Translations under genes and position numbers: made by a program
In this document: positions 54,945-63,726 of the stretch, piece after piece
How positions within the stretch are numbered: the stretch's first letter is position 1
Layout of the letters: each line of letters starts with the position of its first letter
The notes under the pieces: generated by a model
What the model was told of the DNA's origin: nothing
Database searches by the model: none
What the model saw: the letters and a program-made list of their open reading frames with translations, nothing else
DNA from: Dictyobacter formicarum
GTDB taxonomy: Bacteria; Chloroflexota; Ktedonobacteria; Ktedonobacterales; Ktedonobacteraceae
NCBI RefSeq assembly: GCF_016587435.1
Contig: NZ_BNJJ01000002.1
Location: 372,001-436,000, forward strand
Reading direction: 5' to 3'
DNA length: 64,000 nucleotides

Positions 54945-55790
54945 TCACTTAAATGTGCCTTGTTCTACCAGCTCAATAAAGTGCTGCTCCAGTTCGTAAG
55001 TGCGGACCCCGGGTTTTCCATCACCAATCACTATGTCATTGATCTGTACCACTGGCATAATCTCTTTTGAAGACGAGGTAATAAATGCCTCGTCAATGCT
55101 GCTGAGTTCGTGGAGGAGAATGGGGCGCTCTTCGACAGCAAAACGCTCACGCGCTAGCGCTAAAACGACATTCCTGGTCACTCCGATCAGGACCTCTGCT
55201 TGAGGTGTAATCAGAGTGTCACCACGAAAGACAAAAAAATTGCTTCTGGTGCATTCCAACACATGACCTTGTTCATTGACAAAGAGCGCATCGCTGGCTT
55301 GCTGTTGGGCGGCCTCTTTTAGCGCTCGAATAGCCGAGACGTAATTAGAAGTTTTGGCCTCGGGCATCATACGGGTGAGATGGGTAGTGATTAGTTTACA
55401 GCCTCGTGCAAAGCGCTCCATATCCCGCTCAGCCAACTGCGTGACCATGACGGCCAGGCTGGATTGACTGGCAGGTAGGACACCATCTTCGCTGATGCCA
55501 CCTGTCACCAACAAACGTACAGTTGCATGCTCATAAGCATTGCGCTGAATGCTCTCAAGCACAATATTTCTCAAAACATCAAAAGAAAATGTAACATCTA
55601 ATTCAATCAATTGGGCCGAGCGATATAAACGCTGCAAGTGCTCATCCAGATGAAATGGACGGCGATGATAGGTGCGCAATGACTCAAAGACACTATAGCC
55701 GCGCAGAACCCCCACATCGTTAATTGAGATGCTCGCTTCATGTGGGTGTACCCAGTTACCATTGACATACCACCATGCCTGCTCATCCAT
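54945..55790 (-). CDS. Class IV aminotransferase (branched-chain / D-amino acid / lyase family)
   Basis: This 281-residue PLP-dependent fold-type IV enzyme has YVNGNWVHPHEASISINDVGVLRGYSVFESLRTY at the start and the PLP-lysine at about 146 in PEAKTSNYVSAIRALKEA. The cofactor-binding motifs GHVLECTRSNFFVF and TSSSKEIMPVVQIND follow. The family includes branched-chain aminotransferase, D-amino acid aminotransferase and aminodeoxychorismate lyase; the sequence alone does not settle which. The ATG at 55790 has AGAGGT 7 nt upstream and is preferred over a GTG at 55799. Confidence 0.85.
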   Translation of the reverse strand: MDEQAWWYVNGNWVHPHEASISINDVGVLRGYSVFESLRTYHRRPFHLDEHLQRLYRSAQLIELDVTFSFDVLRNIVLESIQRNAYEHATVRLLVTGGISEDGVLPASQSSLAVMVTQLAERDMERFARGCKLITTHLTRMMPEAKTSNYVSAIRALKEAAQQQASDALFVNEQGHVLECTRSNFFVFRGDTLITPQAEVLIGVTRNVVLALARERFAVEERPILLHELSSIDEAFITSSSKEIMPVVQINDIVIGDGKPGVRTYELEQHFIELVEQGTFK

Positions 55791-55849
55791 AGCTCTCACC
55801 TCTTTCTCTCAGGCTTTTGCCAGCCTCTCTATGTAAATCTGGATCATAA

Positions 55850-56263
55850 TCAAGCCAATTCATTGCCTGGATAGTGCTCCTGGAACCAGGTCACAAATGT
55901 ATCGGGTACACCCATGGTTGAAAGCCTGCTTTGACGTATCAGGCTCCAATCGTCGAAAAGATGCGTCTCTTTAATTGTTTTCAGGGTAACCGGTTGTTTA
56001 AACTGGCGCACAAATGCCATGTCGACCACCCAGCTTTTTGCATCCTGGGCATCTGGACGCGGTTCAGATATCACCCGTGCCAGGCCAACGATCGCCGCAT
56101 CTCCCATACTATGATAAATAAAAACCATATCACCTGGCCTCATAGCCTGAATAATACGAACAGCCTGAGCATTACGCACCCCATCCCACACAGTCTCTTT
56201 CTCCAACGCAAAGCGCTCGATTGCGTATGTCTCTGGATCGGTTTTTGCTAAAAAATACGCCAT
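55850..56263 (-). CDS. EVE-domain protein
   Basis: This 137-residue protein is a complete EVE (PUA-like) domain. It starts MAYFLAKTDPETYAIERF and has the pocket motifs WDGVRNAQAVRIIQAMRPGDMVFIYHSMGDAAIVGLARV. EVE domains bind modified bases in DNA or RNA and are found in restriction and RNA-modification contexts. No restriction gene is adjacent, so this is probably a housekeeping-type EVE protein. It lies 59 nt upstream of the aminotransferase gene on the same strand. Confidence 0.88.
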   Translation of the reverse strand: MAYFLAKTDPETYAIERFALEKETVWDGVRNAQAVRIIQAMRPGDMVFIYHSMGDAAIVGLARVISEPRPDAQDAKSWVVDMAFVRQFKQPVTLKTIKETHLFDDWSLIRQSRLSTMGVPDTFVTWFQEHYPGNELA

Positions 56264-56586
56264 TTCATTTCCTTATCTGCATCCTCACGCTTCTCTCATC
56301 AAGTCGTGAGAACGTGGTGTTCTATAATCCCATCATAGCAAACAAAAATACAGGCGTATAGCCAGTACAAAATAAGTTCACATAAATATATCAATTTATC
56401 TAACTTAAAGTCGCTCTGTTACGTATACAAGGTGTAGTCAACAAAATGACGGCCTTCATGTTCATCGTAAAACAAACCAGGCGCCGGTTGCTTCTACGAG
56501 GATACATCTGTTTACACATGTACTAAACATTGTTGAAGAATTCTATCGAAGCGTTATTGTTTACGCATATAAGGAGAAACTTTAGT
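56264..56586. other. Intergenic region upstream of the DUF4342 gene
   Basis: No gene or strong hairpin is visible in this stretch between divergent genes. It ends with the AAGGAGA ribosome-binding site of the plus-strand gene. Confidence 0.4.
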
Positions 56587-56928
56587 ATGACTCAGACAGA
56601 TCCAAATCTCGAACAGAAATCAGGCTATGGAGTAGAGGAATTACAAGTTGTCGGTGAACAGCTATTGGCCAGGGTAAAAGAGCTTGTCCATGAAGGCAAT
56701 GTTCGCCGCATCATCATCAAGCAGGATGGGCGCTCGATCATCGAGTTTCCGCTGACCCTTGGTGTGGCCAGTATCGCGATCGCTCCCGTCTGGGCCGCTC
56801 TGGGCGTACTGGGTGCATTGCTCGGCCAGTGCTCGATCGAAGTGGTCCGTACAGATGCACCGGCCGCTGATACGACCAGCGCTCATAGCGTTGAGGAGGT
56901 AAAACTCGACGGCGGCGCAACCCTCTAA
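56587..56928 (+). CDS. DUF4342 domain protein
   Basis: This 113-residue protein contains the DUF4342 pattern VEELQVVGEQLLARVKELVHEGNVRRIIIKQDGRSIIEFPLTLGV, then a hydrophobic segment (about residues 58-82, VASIAIAPVWAALGVLGALLG) that is probably membrane associated. DUF4342 proteins have no known function and are common in Firmicutes and Chloroflexota. The ATG at 56587 follows AAGGAGA by 9 nt. A strong terminator follows. Confidence 0.85.
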   Translation: MTQTDPNLEQKSGYGVEELQVVGEQLLARVKELVHEGNVRRIIIKQDGRSIIEFPLTLGVASIAIAPVWAALGVLGALLGQCSIEVVRTDAPAADTTSAHSVEEVKLDGGATL

Positions 56929-56948
56929 CCAGCAGCAATCACAATAAA

Positions 56949-56997
56949 AAAAGCCCTCGCAGAAAACTATTGATCTTCTGCGAGGGCTTTTAATTTG
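56949..56997. terminator. Strong bidirectional terminator after the DUF4342 gene
   Basis: AAAAGCCCTCGCAGAA (56949-56964) pairs perfectly with its complement at 56976-56991 around an 11-nt loop, with A-runs before and T-runs after. Confidence 0.92.
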
Positions 56998-57074
56998 GAT
57001 GGTGAGTATAGCGCACAATATTATATAATGGCGAGGTCTTCATACTATTGTATAATGGAAAGGATACCCCATAT

Positions 57075-57548
57075 ATGCCCGTCGCTACGCGTGAACAGAT
57101 AGAACAATATGCAGCTATCCCAGCACAGGTTGCCAGAACGATCGAGGGACTGACAGAAACACAGTTACAGCAAACGCCCTTTGATGGAGAATGGAATATC
57201 CATGAGGTTATCATTCATCTAGCAGATAGTGAGGCGGTTGGCTTCTGGCGGCTACGCAAAACACTGGCGGAAAGAGATTCTATTCTGGCCGTTTATGATG
57301 AGGATGCCTGGAGCAAGACACTTTTCTATCGCCAACAGGATTACCGTCTGGCGTTACAACTATTCGCAGCTCTCCGCGCATCCAGCGCGGCCTTACTCGA
57401 ACTTCTTCCTTCCGAATCGTGGGAGTTGACCAGCACCCATGCTGAGCGTGGCAAACTAAGTCTTTACGACATTTTCCAGACATATGTAGAGCATGGAGAA
57501 ATCCATCTCCAACAAATAGAGCGCATTAAACAAGCATTGACCCAATAA
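57075..57548 (+). CDS. DinB-family protein
   Basis: This 157-residue four-helix-bundle protein has the DinB/YfiT pattern: PVATREQIEQYAAIPAQVARTIEGL at the start, EWNIHEVIIHLADSEAVGF with the first metal-binding His, and the C-terminal TYVEHGEIHLQQIERIK with two further histidines. Such proteins bind a divalent metal and include thiol-dependent transferases, but this member's substrate is unknown. The ATG at 57075 follows AAAGGA by about 10 nt; a TTG at 57048 is a less likely start. Confidence 0.85.
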   Translation: MPVATREQIEQYAAIPAQVARTIEGLTETQLQQTPFDGEWNIHEVIIHLADSEAVGFWRLRKTLAERDSILAVYDEDAWSKTLFYRQQDYRLALQLFAALRASSAALLELLPSESWELTSTHAERGKLSLYDIFQTYVEHGEIHLQQIERIKQALTQ

Positions 57549-57554
57549 CACCTT

Positions 57555-57586
57555 TGCGGACGGGCGCGCATGCGCGCCCGTCCGCA
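57555..57586. repeat. 32-bp perfect palindrome
   Basis: Bases 57555-57586 are an uninterrupted perfect palindrome, 28 of 32 bases G or C, with the half-site TGCGGACGGGCGCGCA. It lies between convergent genes just after the DinB stop. It may act as a cruciform or Rho-independent-like stop, but lacks a T-run. Confidence 0.75.
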
Positions 57587-57596
57587 GGTGCGTAGC

Positions 57597-57614
57597 GTCA
57601 GGGGCCGCAGGTGC
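57597..57614 (+). repeat. Copy of the GC-rich interspersed motif (GTCAGGGGCYGYAGGYGC)
   Basis: This plus-strand copy lies 10 nt after the palindrome and matches 15183-15200 (minus strand) at 15 of 18 bases. Together they suggest an interspersed repeat family in this genome. Confidence 0.5.
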
Positions 57615-57668
57615 GAAAAGCAGGGAAATCAGACGTTTCTCTATATTTACCCTCTATGTGAGAGGAGT

Positions 57669-60164
57669 TCACAGCTTGATAATTCTATGGACTGGTCCAG
57701 TAACAATTTCTTCACCTGTGTGCGGTCGCAAAAAGGTTTTAATATTCGCAGCCTTCACGACAACAGCCTGTTCATTCTTACCATTCGCTACGACAATTAA
57801 GAATGTGTCTTCTTCTTGCACCAGCATGGTTTGCACAACATGGTCCTCAGCGGCCAATTCTATCGTCAGGACGCCAGCGGTCGCTCGCCCTTTCTGAGCA
57901 AACTGGCTGATGGGTACCTTTTTGGCTCGGCCACTTTCGGTAATGACGAGCAGGCTGGTCACGCTAAAGATGTCGCGATCAGCTTCAATCGCTGGTTCGC
58001 TGTCAAGGTAAGAGGCGCTTACGACTGTACCTCCCTTGTTCAGGGCAATCGCAGCAACGCCTTGCCCACCACGTCCCTGGCTGCGCAGCTGCTCATCACT
58101 AAAGCGTAGCGTCAGGGCATTGTCGGTTGAAACGATATATTCTCCTCGTCCATAGGAGATCAAAGCGGTAGCCACCATGTCACCGTCGGCTAGCTTCATA
58201 TCCTGGATGCCATCTACATCAGTTGCCTTATATTCACTCAGGGGAGATTTCTTGACCTTACCAGAGGCGCTAAAAATGACCAGGTAACGATCCTCGTCGT
58301 AGGCGTCAACTGGTAGCACGCTGACAACCTCTTCATCTGGTGCCAACTGCAGCAGATCATGTATGAGCTCACCCTTATTTGAGCGTGTGGTCACTGGAAT
58401 GCGATGCGTGGCTATCTGACATACCCGGCCACTTGAACACACGCACAACAGGTAGTCCTGAGTCGTCGATGCAACGAGTTGGCGTAGCTGTTCATCTCCC
58501 CGTACTGGTGTATAGACAGTATTGCCATTTTTGCCTTTCGGCTTGTAGGTGTCTATAGGCAAGGCCTTCAATGCATTGTTACGGGTAAAGCCGATCAGCA
58601 GAGGTTCGCGCTCATGTAGACTCTCAACTGTTTCGATTGGAGTCAGCACGTGGCTTTCAGCATCAATGATTGTGCGCCGCTCATCACCAAATTGTTTGAT
58701 TAACTGCTGCATCTCTTTTTTCAAAGCGGCAATCAAAACTTTGCGGTCAGAGAGCAAGCGCTGTAGTTCTTGAATCCGTACCTGGAGTTCTTCTCGTTCT
58801 CGTGCGTATTTGCTGCTATCCAGACGTGTTACTTGAGACAGAGTCATGGAGGCAATGACGTCTGATTGTATAGCGGTAAGCTGATAGCGCGCTTCGATCT
58901 CTTTACGCGCCGACATCCGGTCTTCAGCCTGTTGGAAGATCTTGACGATCTGCTCGGCATTAGCAGCACCAATCACCAGGCCTTCGACTACGTGCAAACG
59001 TTCCTGAGCCTTGCGTAGATCATACTGCGCGCGACGGGTCAATACATCGATTTGATGCTCATTCCAGTAATTAAGTAATTCAATTACACCCACTTGCTTC
59101 GGCTGTCGACCAGGCTGCATCGGCTCACCAAAGAGAAAAACCATCTGGAATGATAACGCGATTTGCAGATCTGTCTCTTTGAAAAGTTGCATCAATGTCT
59201 GCGCGGCATCAGCATCTTTGCGCAACTCTAGCACGATACGCGTGCCTTTTTCGGTATCACTTTCATCCCGTAGATCAGGCATTAGACCTTCGAGCTTGCG
59301 CGCATTGATCGCTTTAACAATTGAGGCTTTAAGCTTGTCACGACCAATGGGAGGAATCTGAGTGACAATCAACGAACGACTACGCGGCGTCTCTTCCAGC
59401 CGCACATCCGCACGTATGATGATGCGTCCCTTGCCGGTGGTGAAATAATCTTTAATGCCTTCAATACCAATGACACGACCGCCCTGGGAAAAGTCTGGAC
59501 CCTGAATGTATGTCATGATCTGTTCAACAGTCATGTCGGGACGATCTAGCAGAGCAATGCAGGCTCGCATGACTTCGCCCAGATTATGTGGAGGAATATT
59601 GGTGGAAAGTCCAACGGCAATACCGCTTGAAGGATTGACAATGGGCGGAATGCGGCCAGGTAAATAATCCGGCTCTTGCACTTTGGGATCTTGCTTGTAG
59701 GTAGGATGCAAGGGCACGGTATCGCGTTCAATGTCCGCCATCAAGGCTTCCGCCAGAGGCGAAAGCCGCATTTCAGTATAACGATATGCGGCGGGTGCAT
59801 CCCCATCTTCACTACCCATATTACCCTGACCCTCGATCAGGGGGTAACGCAGGGTAAAGGGTTGCGACATACGAGCTGCTGCTTCGTACACTGAGACGTC
59901 GCCATGAGGATGATAGTTACCAAGAATCAGTCCAACTACTTCAGCGCTTTTGACAGTTGGCCGTGATGAGAGATAACGCGCATCGAGCATACCTGCCAGA
60001 ATACGTCGCTGCACAGGTTTAAGACCATCACGAGCATCTGGTAGAGCACGGTCAGTAACTACCGAAAGTCCATACGTCGCAAAGGCTTGCGACATAATAA
60101 CGGAAAAATCCTCGCGAATAATTCCAGTTCCTGAAGAATCTGTTTCAGTCATATTACGAGCCAT
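57669..60164 (-). CDS. gyrA: Type IIA topoisomerase subunit A (DNA gyrase A-like)
   Basis: This 831-residue protein cuts and rejoins DNA in gyrase or topoisomerase IV. The catalytic Tyr129 is in APAAYRYTEMRLS. The DARDGLKPVQRRIL and GNYHPHGD motifs precede it. The C-terminal beta-pinwheel begins near residue 540. A GyrA-box-like sequence, SQGRGGQGV, lies near residue 695, but differs from the canonical QRRGGKG. Gyrase and topoisomerase IV A subunits cannot be separated with certainty by reading; a second gyrA/parC elsewhere would decide. It begins 3 nt after the B subunit gene. Confidence 0.9.
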   Translation of the reverse strand: MARNMTETDSSGTGIIREDFSVIMSQAFATYGLSVVTDRALPDARDGLKPVQRRILAGMLDARYLSSRPTVKSAEVVGLILGNYHPHGDVSVYEAAARMSQPFTLRYPLIEGQGNMGSEDGDAPAAYRYTEMRLSPLAEALMADIERDTVPLHPTYKQDPKVQEPDYLPGRIPPIVNPSSGIAVGLSTNIPPHNLGEVMRACIALLDRPDMTVEQIMTYIQGPDFSQGGRVIGIEGIKDYFTTGKGRIIIRADVRLEETPRSRSLIVTQIPPIGRDKLKASIVKAINARKLEGLMPDLRDESDTEKGTRIVLELRKDADAAQTLMQLFKETDLQIALSFQMVFLFGEPMQPGRQPKQVGVIELLNYWNEHQIDVLTRRAQYDLRKAQERLHVVEGLVIGAANAEQIVKIFQQAEDRMSARKEIEARYQLTAIQSDVIASMTLSQVTRLDSSKYAREREELQVRIQELQRLLSDRKVLIAALKKEMQQLIKQFGDERRTIIDAESHVLTPIETVESLHEREPLLIGFTRNNALKALPIDTYKPKGKNGNTVYTPVRGDEQLRQLVASTTQDYLLCVCSSGRVCQIATHRIPVTTRSNKGELIHDLLQLAPDEEVVSVLPVDAYDEDRYLVIFSASGKVKKSPLSEYKATDVDGIQDMKLADGDMVATALISYGRGEYIVSTDNALTLRFSDEQLRSQGRGGQGVAAIALNKGGTVVSASYLDSEPAIEADRDIFSVTSLLVITESGRAKKVPISQFAQKGRATAGVLTIELAAEDHVVQTMLVQEEDTFLIVVANGKNEQAVVVKAANIKTFLRPHTGEEIVTGPVHRIIKL

Positions 60165-60167
60165 CTG

Positions 60168-62264
60168 TTATACGTCCAGTTCCTTAATTTTGCGGGAATG
60201 TTCGGCCAGGAATGTGCGTCTACGCTCCGCATTCTTATCTTCCATCAGTTCGGCAACGAGCCTGGCAGCCAGAACGCCATCTTCCATAGTGACACGCTTG
60301 AGCATGCGCCTTGCAGGGTCCAGGGTGGTATCACGTAATTCTTTAGGATTCATTTCACCCAGGCCTTTAAAGCGCTTGAATTCAAGATTCTGTGCGTCTG
60401 GATGCAAGCGAACAAATTGTAGCCGTGCCTCATCATCTAATAACCAGTGAACCTTATTTTTGTATTTTACTGAATAGAGTGGAGGACACGCGATATAGAC
60501 ATGCCCTGCTTCGATCAGGTCACTAAATTCTTGATGAAACAGCGTTAAAAGCAGACATTGAATGTGCAACCCATCCACGTCGGCGTCAGTGGCGATAATG
60601 ATTCGACTAAATTTGAGGCGACTGATATCAAATGTATCACGAGTACCTGTGCCTAATACATTGATAATGGTGCGAATTTCCTCGTTTTCGACAATACTTT
60701 TCAGGTCAGCTTTAGCAACGTTCAGTGGCTTCCCTTTAAGCTTTAGCACAGCCTGGAAATCTGAAAAACGCCCCTGACCCGCGCTACCGCCGGCCGAATC
60801 ACCCTCAACGATAAAGAGCTCAGCGCGTGAAGCATCACTGGTATTGCAACGCAAAAACTTCTTTGACAGACTGGTATCGATCAGTTCGCCATTCTTTTTG
60901 TTACCCGCCCGCGCCAGTTCTTCTACCAGTTGCGCCTCGTTACGCGCTTTCTGCATTTGCTGGATCTTCTTTAACCACTCTTTTCCAGCACTGACATTGG
61001 ATTCAAACCAGTCTTTGAGGCCCTCGTCCACAACGGAGCGCACTAATCCTTCTACCGGAGCATTGTTCAAACGATCCTTGGTCTGCCCCTGGAATTGTGG
61101 GTTGGTAAGCTTCACCGAAATGACGACATTTAAGCCCTGCTGGATCACTTCTGGTCGGAAACCATCGCGCTCACGATTTTTAATGATGTTCCACTTCAAC
61201 GCATAGTCATTCACGACCTTGGTAAGTGCTGCCTTAAAACCAGTTTCATGCACTCCGCCATCACGTGTTCTGACCGCATTGGCGTAACTGTACATGGAGA
61301 TTTTATAGCCAGATGTTGGTTGTAAAGCGACCTCGACCCGCACCTCATCTTTCTCTTTCATGATGCTGATGACATGCTTGAATAATGGTGTATTGGTGGT
61401 GGTTGCCAGGTCGCGTACATAATCGGGCAAGCCATCACGCGAATAAAAGACGCGCTCAACCTGCTCGTTGGCAGCGTCATCCCACGCATTGAGATGAAAA
61501 GTAACACCGCGATTGAGATAGGTTGCAGCTTTGAGACGGCTCTCTAATGATTCCAGCGAATAATAGACATCCGGATCAAAGATAGCACTATCGTACAGCC
61601 AACGTAACCGGGTGCCATGGAGTTTAGGATCACACGGAGTAATCTGGTGCGGCATGGCCGTTCCGCGACTAAATGTTTGAGAAAATTCCTGACCATCTTT
61701 CCAGATCGTCAATTCCAGTTTTTCAGATAGCGCGTTAATCACCGTCGAGCCAACACCGTGCAATCCCCCTGCAGTCTTATATGCTCCTTCAGCAAATTTA
61801 CCGCCAGAATGAGGTACCGTCAAAATTACGGTGGCTGCCGGCAAATATTCACCCTGGTAAAGCATGGGATCAAAGGGCATACCACGCCCTTCGTCACGAA
61901 CCGTCACCCACCCATCCCGATCAATCTGGACCCAAATATGCTTACCATACCCCGTAACCGCTTCGTCTACAGCATTGTCTAATGCTTCCCAGATCAAATG
62001 GATCAGCCCCGAGGTAGACGTAGAACCGATATACATGCCTGGGCGATGTCGGATGGCAGCAATACCTTCAAGTACCTGGATATCTGCCGATGAATAGGTT
62101 GTTGCACTCTTCTTGGTGCGCGTCGCTTGCTTTGCTTCTAATTTATTTGAAATCATTTCTTCAGTATGTTCACCTGTTCTCCTGGTAGCAAAGAGAGAGA
62201 GTTGCTCATGCTTGGCATCTGACTCATCTCGCGTAGGAGGGAGTGCATTGGGGGAACGAAACAT
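60168..62264 (-). CDS. gyrB: Type IIA topoisomerase subunit B (DNA gyrase B-like)
   Basis: This 698-residue ATPase subunit has the GHKL motifs EALDNAVDEAV, DEGRGMPFD and GGLHGVGSTVINALSE, and the TOPRIM motif IVEGDSAGGSAGQGR followed by DADVDGLHIQ. The C-terminal RFKGLGEMNPKELRDTTLDP completes the fold. A Thr/Lys/Ser-rich extension of about 60 residues precedes the ATPase domain. GyrB and ParE are closely similar; the order with the A subunit downstream fits either. The start at 62264 has a purine-rich tract (GAGAGG, AAGGG) upstream, and a Met at position 37 is an alternative. Confidence 0.9.
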   Translation of the reverse strand: MFRSPNALPPTRDESDAKHEQLSLFATRRTGEHTEEMISNKLEAKQATRTKKSATTYSSADIQVLEGIAAIRHRPGMYIGSTSTSGLIHLIWEALDNAVDEAVTGYGKHIWVQIDRDGWVTVRDEGRGMPFDPMLYQGEYLPAATVILTVPHSGGKFAEGAYKTAGGLHGVGSTVINALSEKLELTIWKDGQEFSQTFSRGTAMPHQITPCDPKLHGTRLRWLYDSAIFDPDVYYSLESLESRLKAATYLNRGVTFHLNAWDDAANEQVERVFYSRDGLPDYVRDLATTTNTPLFKHVISIMKEKDEVRVEVALQPTSGYKISMYSYANAVRTRDGGVHETGFKAALTKVVNDYALKWNIIKNRERDGFRPEVIQQGLNVVISVKLTNPQFQGQTKDRLNNAPVEGLVRSVVDEGLKDWFESNVSAGKEWLKKIQQMQKARNEAQLVEELARAGNKKNGELIDTSLSKKFLRCNTSDASRAELFIVEGDSAGGSAGQGRFSDFQAVLKLKGKPLNVAKADLKSIVENEEIRTIINVLGTGTRDTFDISRLKFSRIIIATDADVDGLHIQCLLLTLFHQEFSDLIEAGHVYIACPPLYSVKYKNKVHWLLDDEARLQFVRLHPDAQNLEFKRFKGLGEMNPKELRDTTLDPARRMLKRVTMEDGVLAARLVAELMEDKNAERRRTFLAEHSRKIKELDV

Positions 62265-62306
62265 CTACCCTTATACCTCTCTTCAGAATGCTTTAATTGC
62301 TTATTC

Positions 62307-62335
62307 AGCATACAGCCTTCATTCCTGAAAGTCAA
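62307..62335 (-). promoter_or_regulatory. Probable sigma-70 promoter of gyrB-gyrA
   Basis: On the minus strand TTGACT (62335-62330) is separated by 17 nt from TATGCT (62312-62307), 43 nt upstream of the gyrB ATG. The -35 matches five of six and the -10 four of six consensus bases. Confidence 0.6.
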
Positions 62336-62751
62336 GATGGGATTGGACCAAAAGTTCTAATTCCCATGAAATTTTTGAGCATCCGTTCGCAAATGGTATG
62401 TAAGACTCTATTCTTGTCTTCAAAAATGAAAGTGGAAATATTTTCGTGAGCTTATGCTATTTCCGCAACGTATACTTCTATTTAGACGCTTATAGACAGG
62501 AAATCTACTCGCTGACTATACTTTCGGTCTATTTACCTCTTCATCATATTCCCAATTGTTTTTCCTGCGCAATCAATTATAAGTACGCTTAATTCTCTTA
62601 TACTCTCTCACTGTAAGTAAAGATTTTCAAGTAGGAAGAGTGGCCTGGAAACAAGATTTTATGTATAGGCACAATAAGCTTTCTCGGCCAATGTCTCTCT
62701 GTCAGCCGTTCAAAATATGCGCTTCTGCTTCCCTGTGTATCCACCTGGTAG

Positions 62752-62871
62752 AAACTTAGGGAAGCTCAATCACTGGACGCGGCACTGGAACATTATAAAA
62801 CGACTTTGCAAATGATCAATAGTGCTACCCCTTTGGGCTATATGACCGCAATCTATCAGGATAGCCAGTAA
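62752..62871 (+). pseudogene. Possible remnant of a TPR-type protein C-terminus
   Basis: This frame reads KLREAQSLDAALEHYKTT followed by LQMINSATPLGYMTAIYQDSQ and ends at TAA. It has the look of a TPR-like helix pair at the end of a larger protein, but has no start codon, and the upstream sequence is broken by a stop. It may be decay debris from an older gene, or chance. Confidence 0.3.
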
Positions 62872-62974
62872 CTATCACACCACTCTGGCAGACGACACGC
62901 ACGCCAATTAAGTGCTATAGTATACATTAGTTCGTTCTTACTACAATATTTCTGGGAGCAAGGGGGTCAACATT

Positions 62975-63703
62975 ATGAAACCCATTGTTGGTCAATATGA
63001 ATGCGTGCATAGCTCTGGGGTTGGCCTGGATTACTTTACGTCCCGCATCGATCGACTTGTACTACAATCAAATGGCAGCTTTGTGATGACAACACAAAGT
63101 CAGAGTCGTGCGGCTAATGCTGCCCAGTCGTTGCTAAAAGGACAGCAGGTCTCATCAGCGGCACCTGAAACACGTCTGGAAGGCACATATACCCAGCAGG
63201 ATTTGTTGGTATATCTACAGTTTAATAACAGTGGCAGCGAACAGGCTCATCTTACTCCTGATGGCTCTGGCATACAGATTGGTCCCAATTACTTTACGAA
63301 AGTTTCAGACTCTACACTGTTGCCGCCTACCCATAGGCTGCAAAAAGATATGGATGATATTGCTAAAGGATTGAAGATCGCCAGTACGCTGGGCGGTATG
63401 GCCATTAAAGCGGCTAAAACCATTCAGGGAACCATCCAATCAGTGCAGGAGTCTAGTAGTCAGCATCAGGCACCAGCCGGACCATCACAGCCAGCAGGAT
63501 CTCCTCAGGCTGCTCCTGCGCAGCATTATTCACCCTCTGCGCCGGCCGCTACCCCTTACCAACCACCAATTCAACAGCAAGTTGCCAATCCCACGCCTAC
63601 TCCCTCACCAGGCCGGCCCGAGGCAATCTTCTGCGATCAATGTGGGGCACGCTGTCGCCCTGGCAAGCGTTTCTGCAATAGCTGTGGAGCACGCCTGGCA
63701 TAA
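62975..63703 (+). CDS. Protein with C-terminal zinc ribbon and Pro/Ala/Gln linker
   Basis: This 242-residue protein has a beta-rich N-terminal domain (residues 1-118; GQYECVHSSGVGLDYFTSRIDRLVL, then LEGTYTQQDLLVYLQF), a short hydrophobic helix region (about 127-150), a Pro/Ala/Gln-rich linker (about 160-215) and a zinc ribbon at the C-terminus (CDQC at 220-223 and CNSC at 234-237). No signal peptide is visible. The ribosome-binding site GGGGG is 8 nt from the ATG. Function unknown; it is convergent with the J-domain gene. Confidence 0.75.
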   Translation: MKPIVGQYECVHSSGVGLDYFTSRIDRLVLQSNGSFVMTTQSQSRAANAAQSLLKGQQVSSAAPETRLEGTYTQQDLLVYLQFNNSGSEQAHLTPDGSGIQIGPNYFTKVSDSTLLPPTHRLQKDMDDIAKGLKIASTLGGMAIKAAKTIQGTIQSVQESSSQHQAPAGPSQPAGSPQAAPAQHYSPSAPAATPYQPPIQQQVANPTPTPSPGRPEAIFCDQCGARCRPGKRFCNSCGARLA

Positions 63704-63726
63704 CAAAACGGCTTGATCTGCCTATC

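Larger units (their letters stand above)
62265..62974. other. Intergenic region between gyrB and the zinc-ribbon gene
   Basis: These 710 nt hold no complete gene. They are AT-rich at the gyrB side. A short protein-like fragment near 62752-62871 and a gyrB promoter at 62307-62335 are listed separately. No terminator is obvious. Confidence 0.5.
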
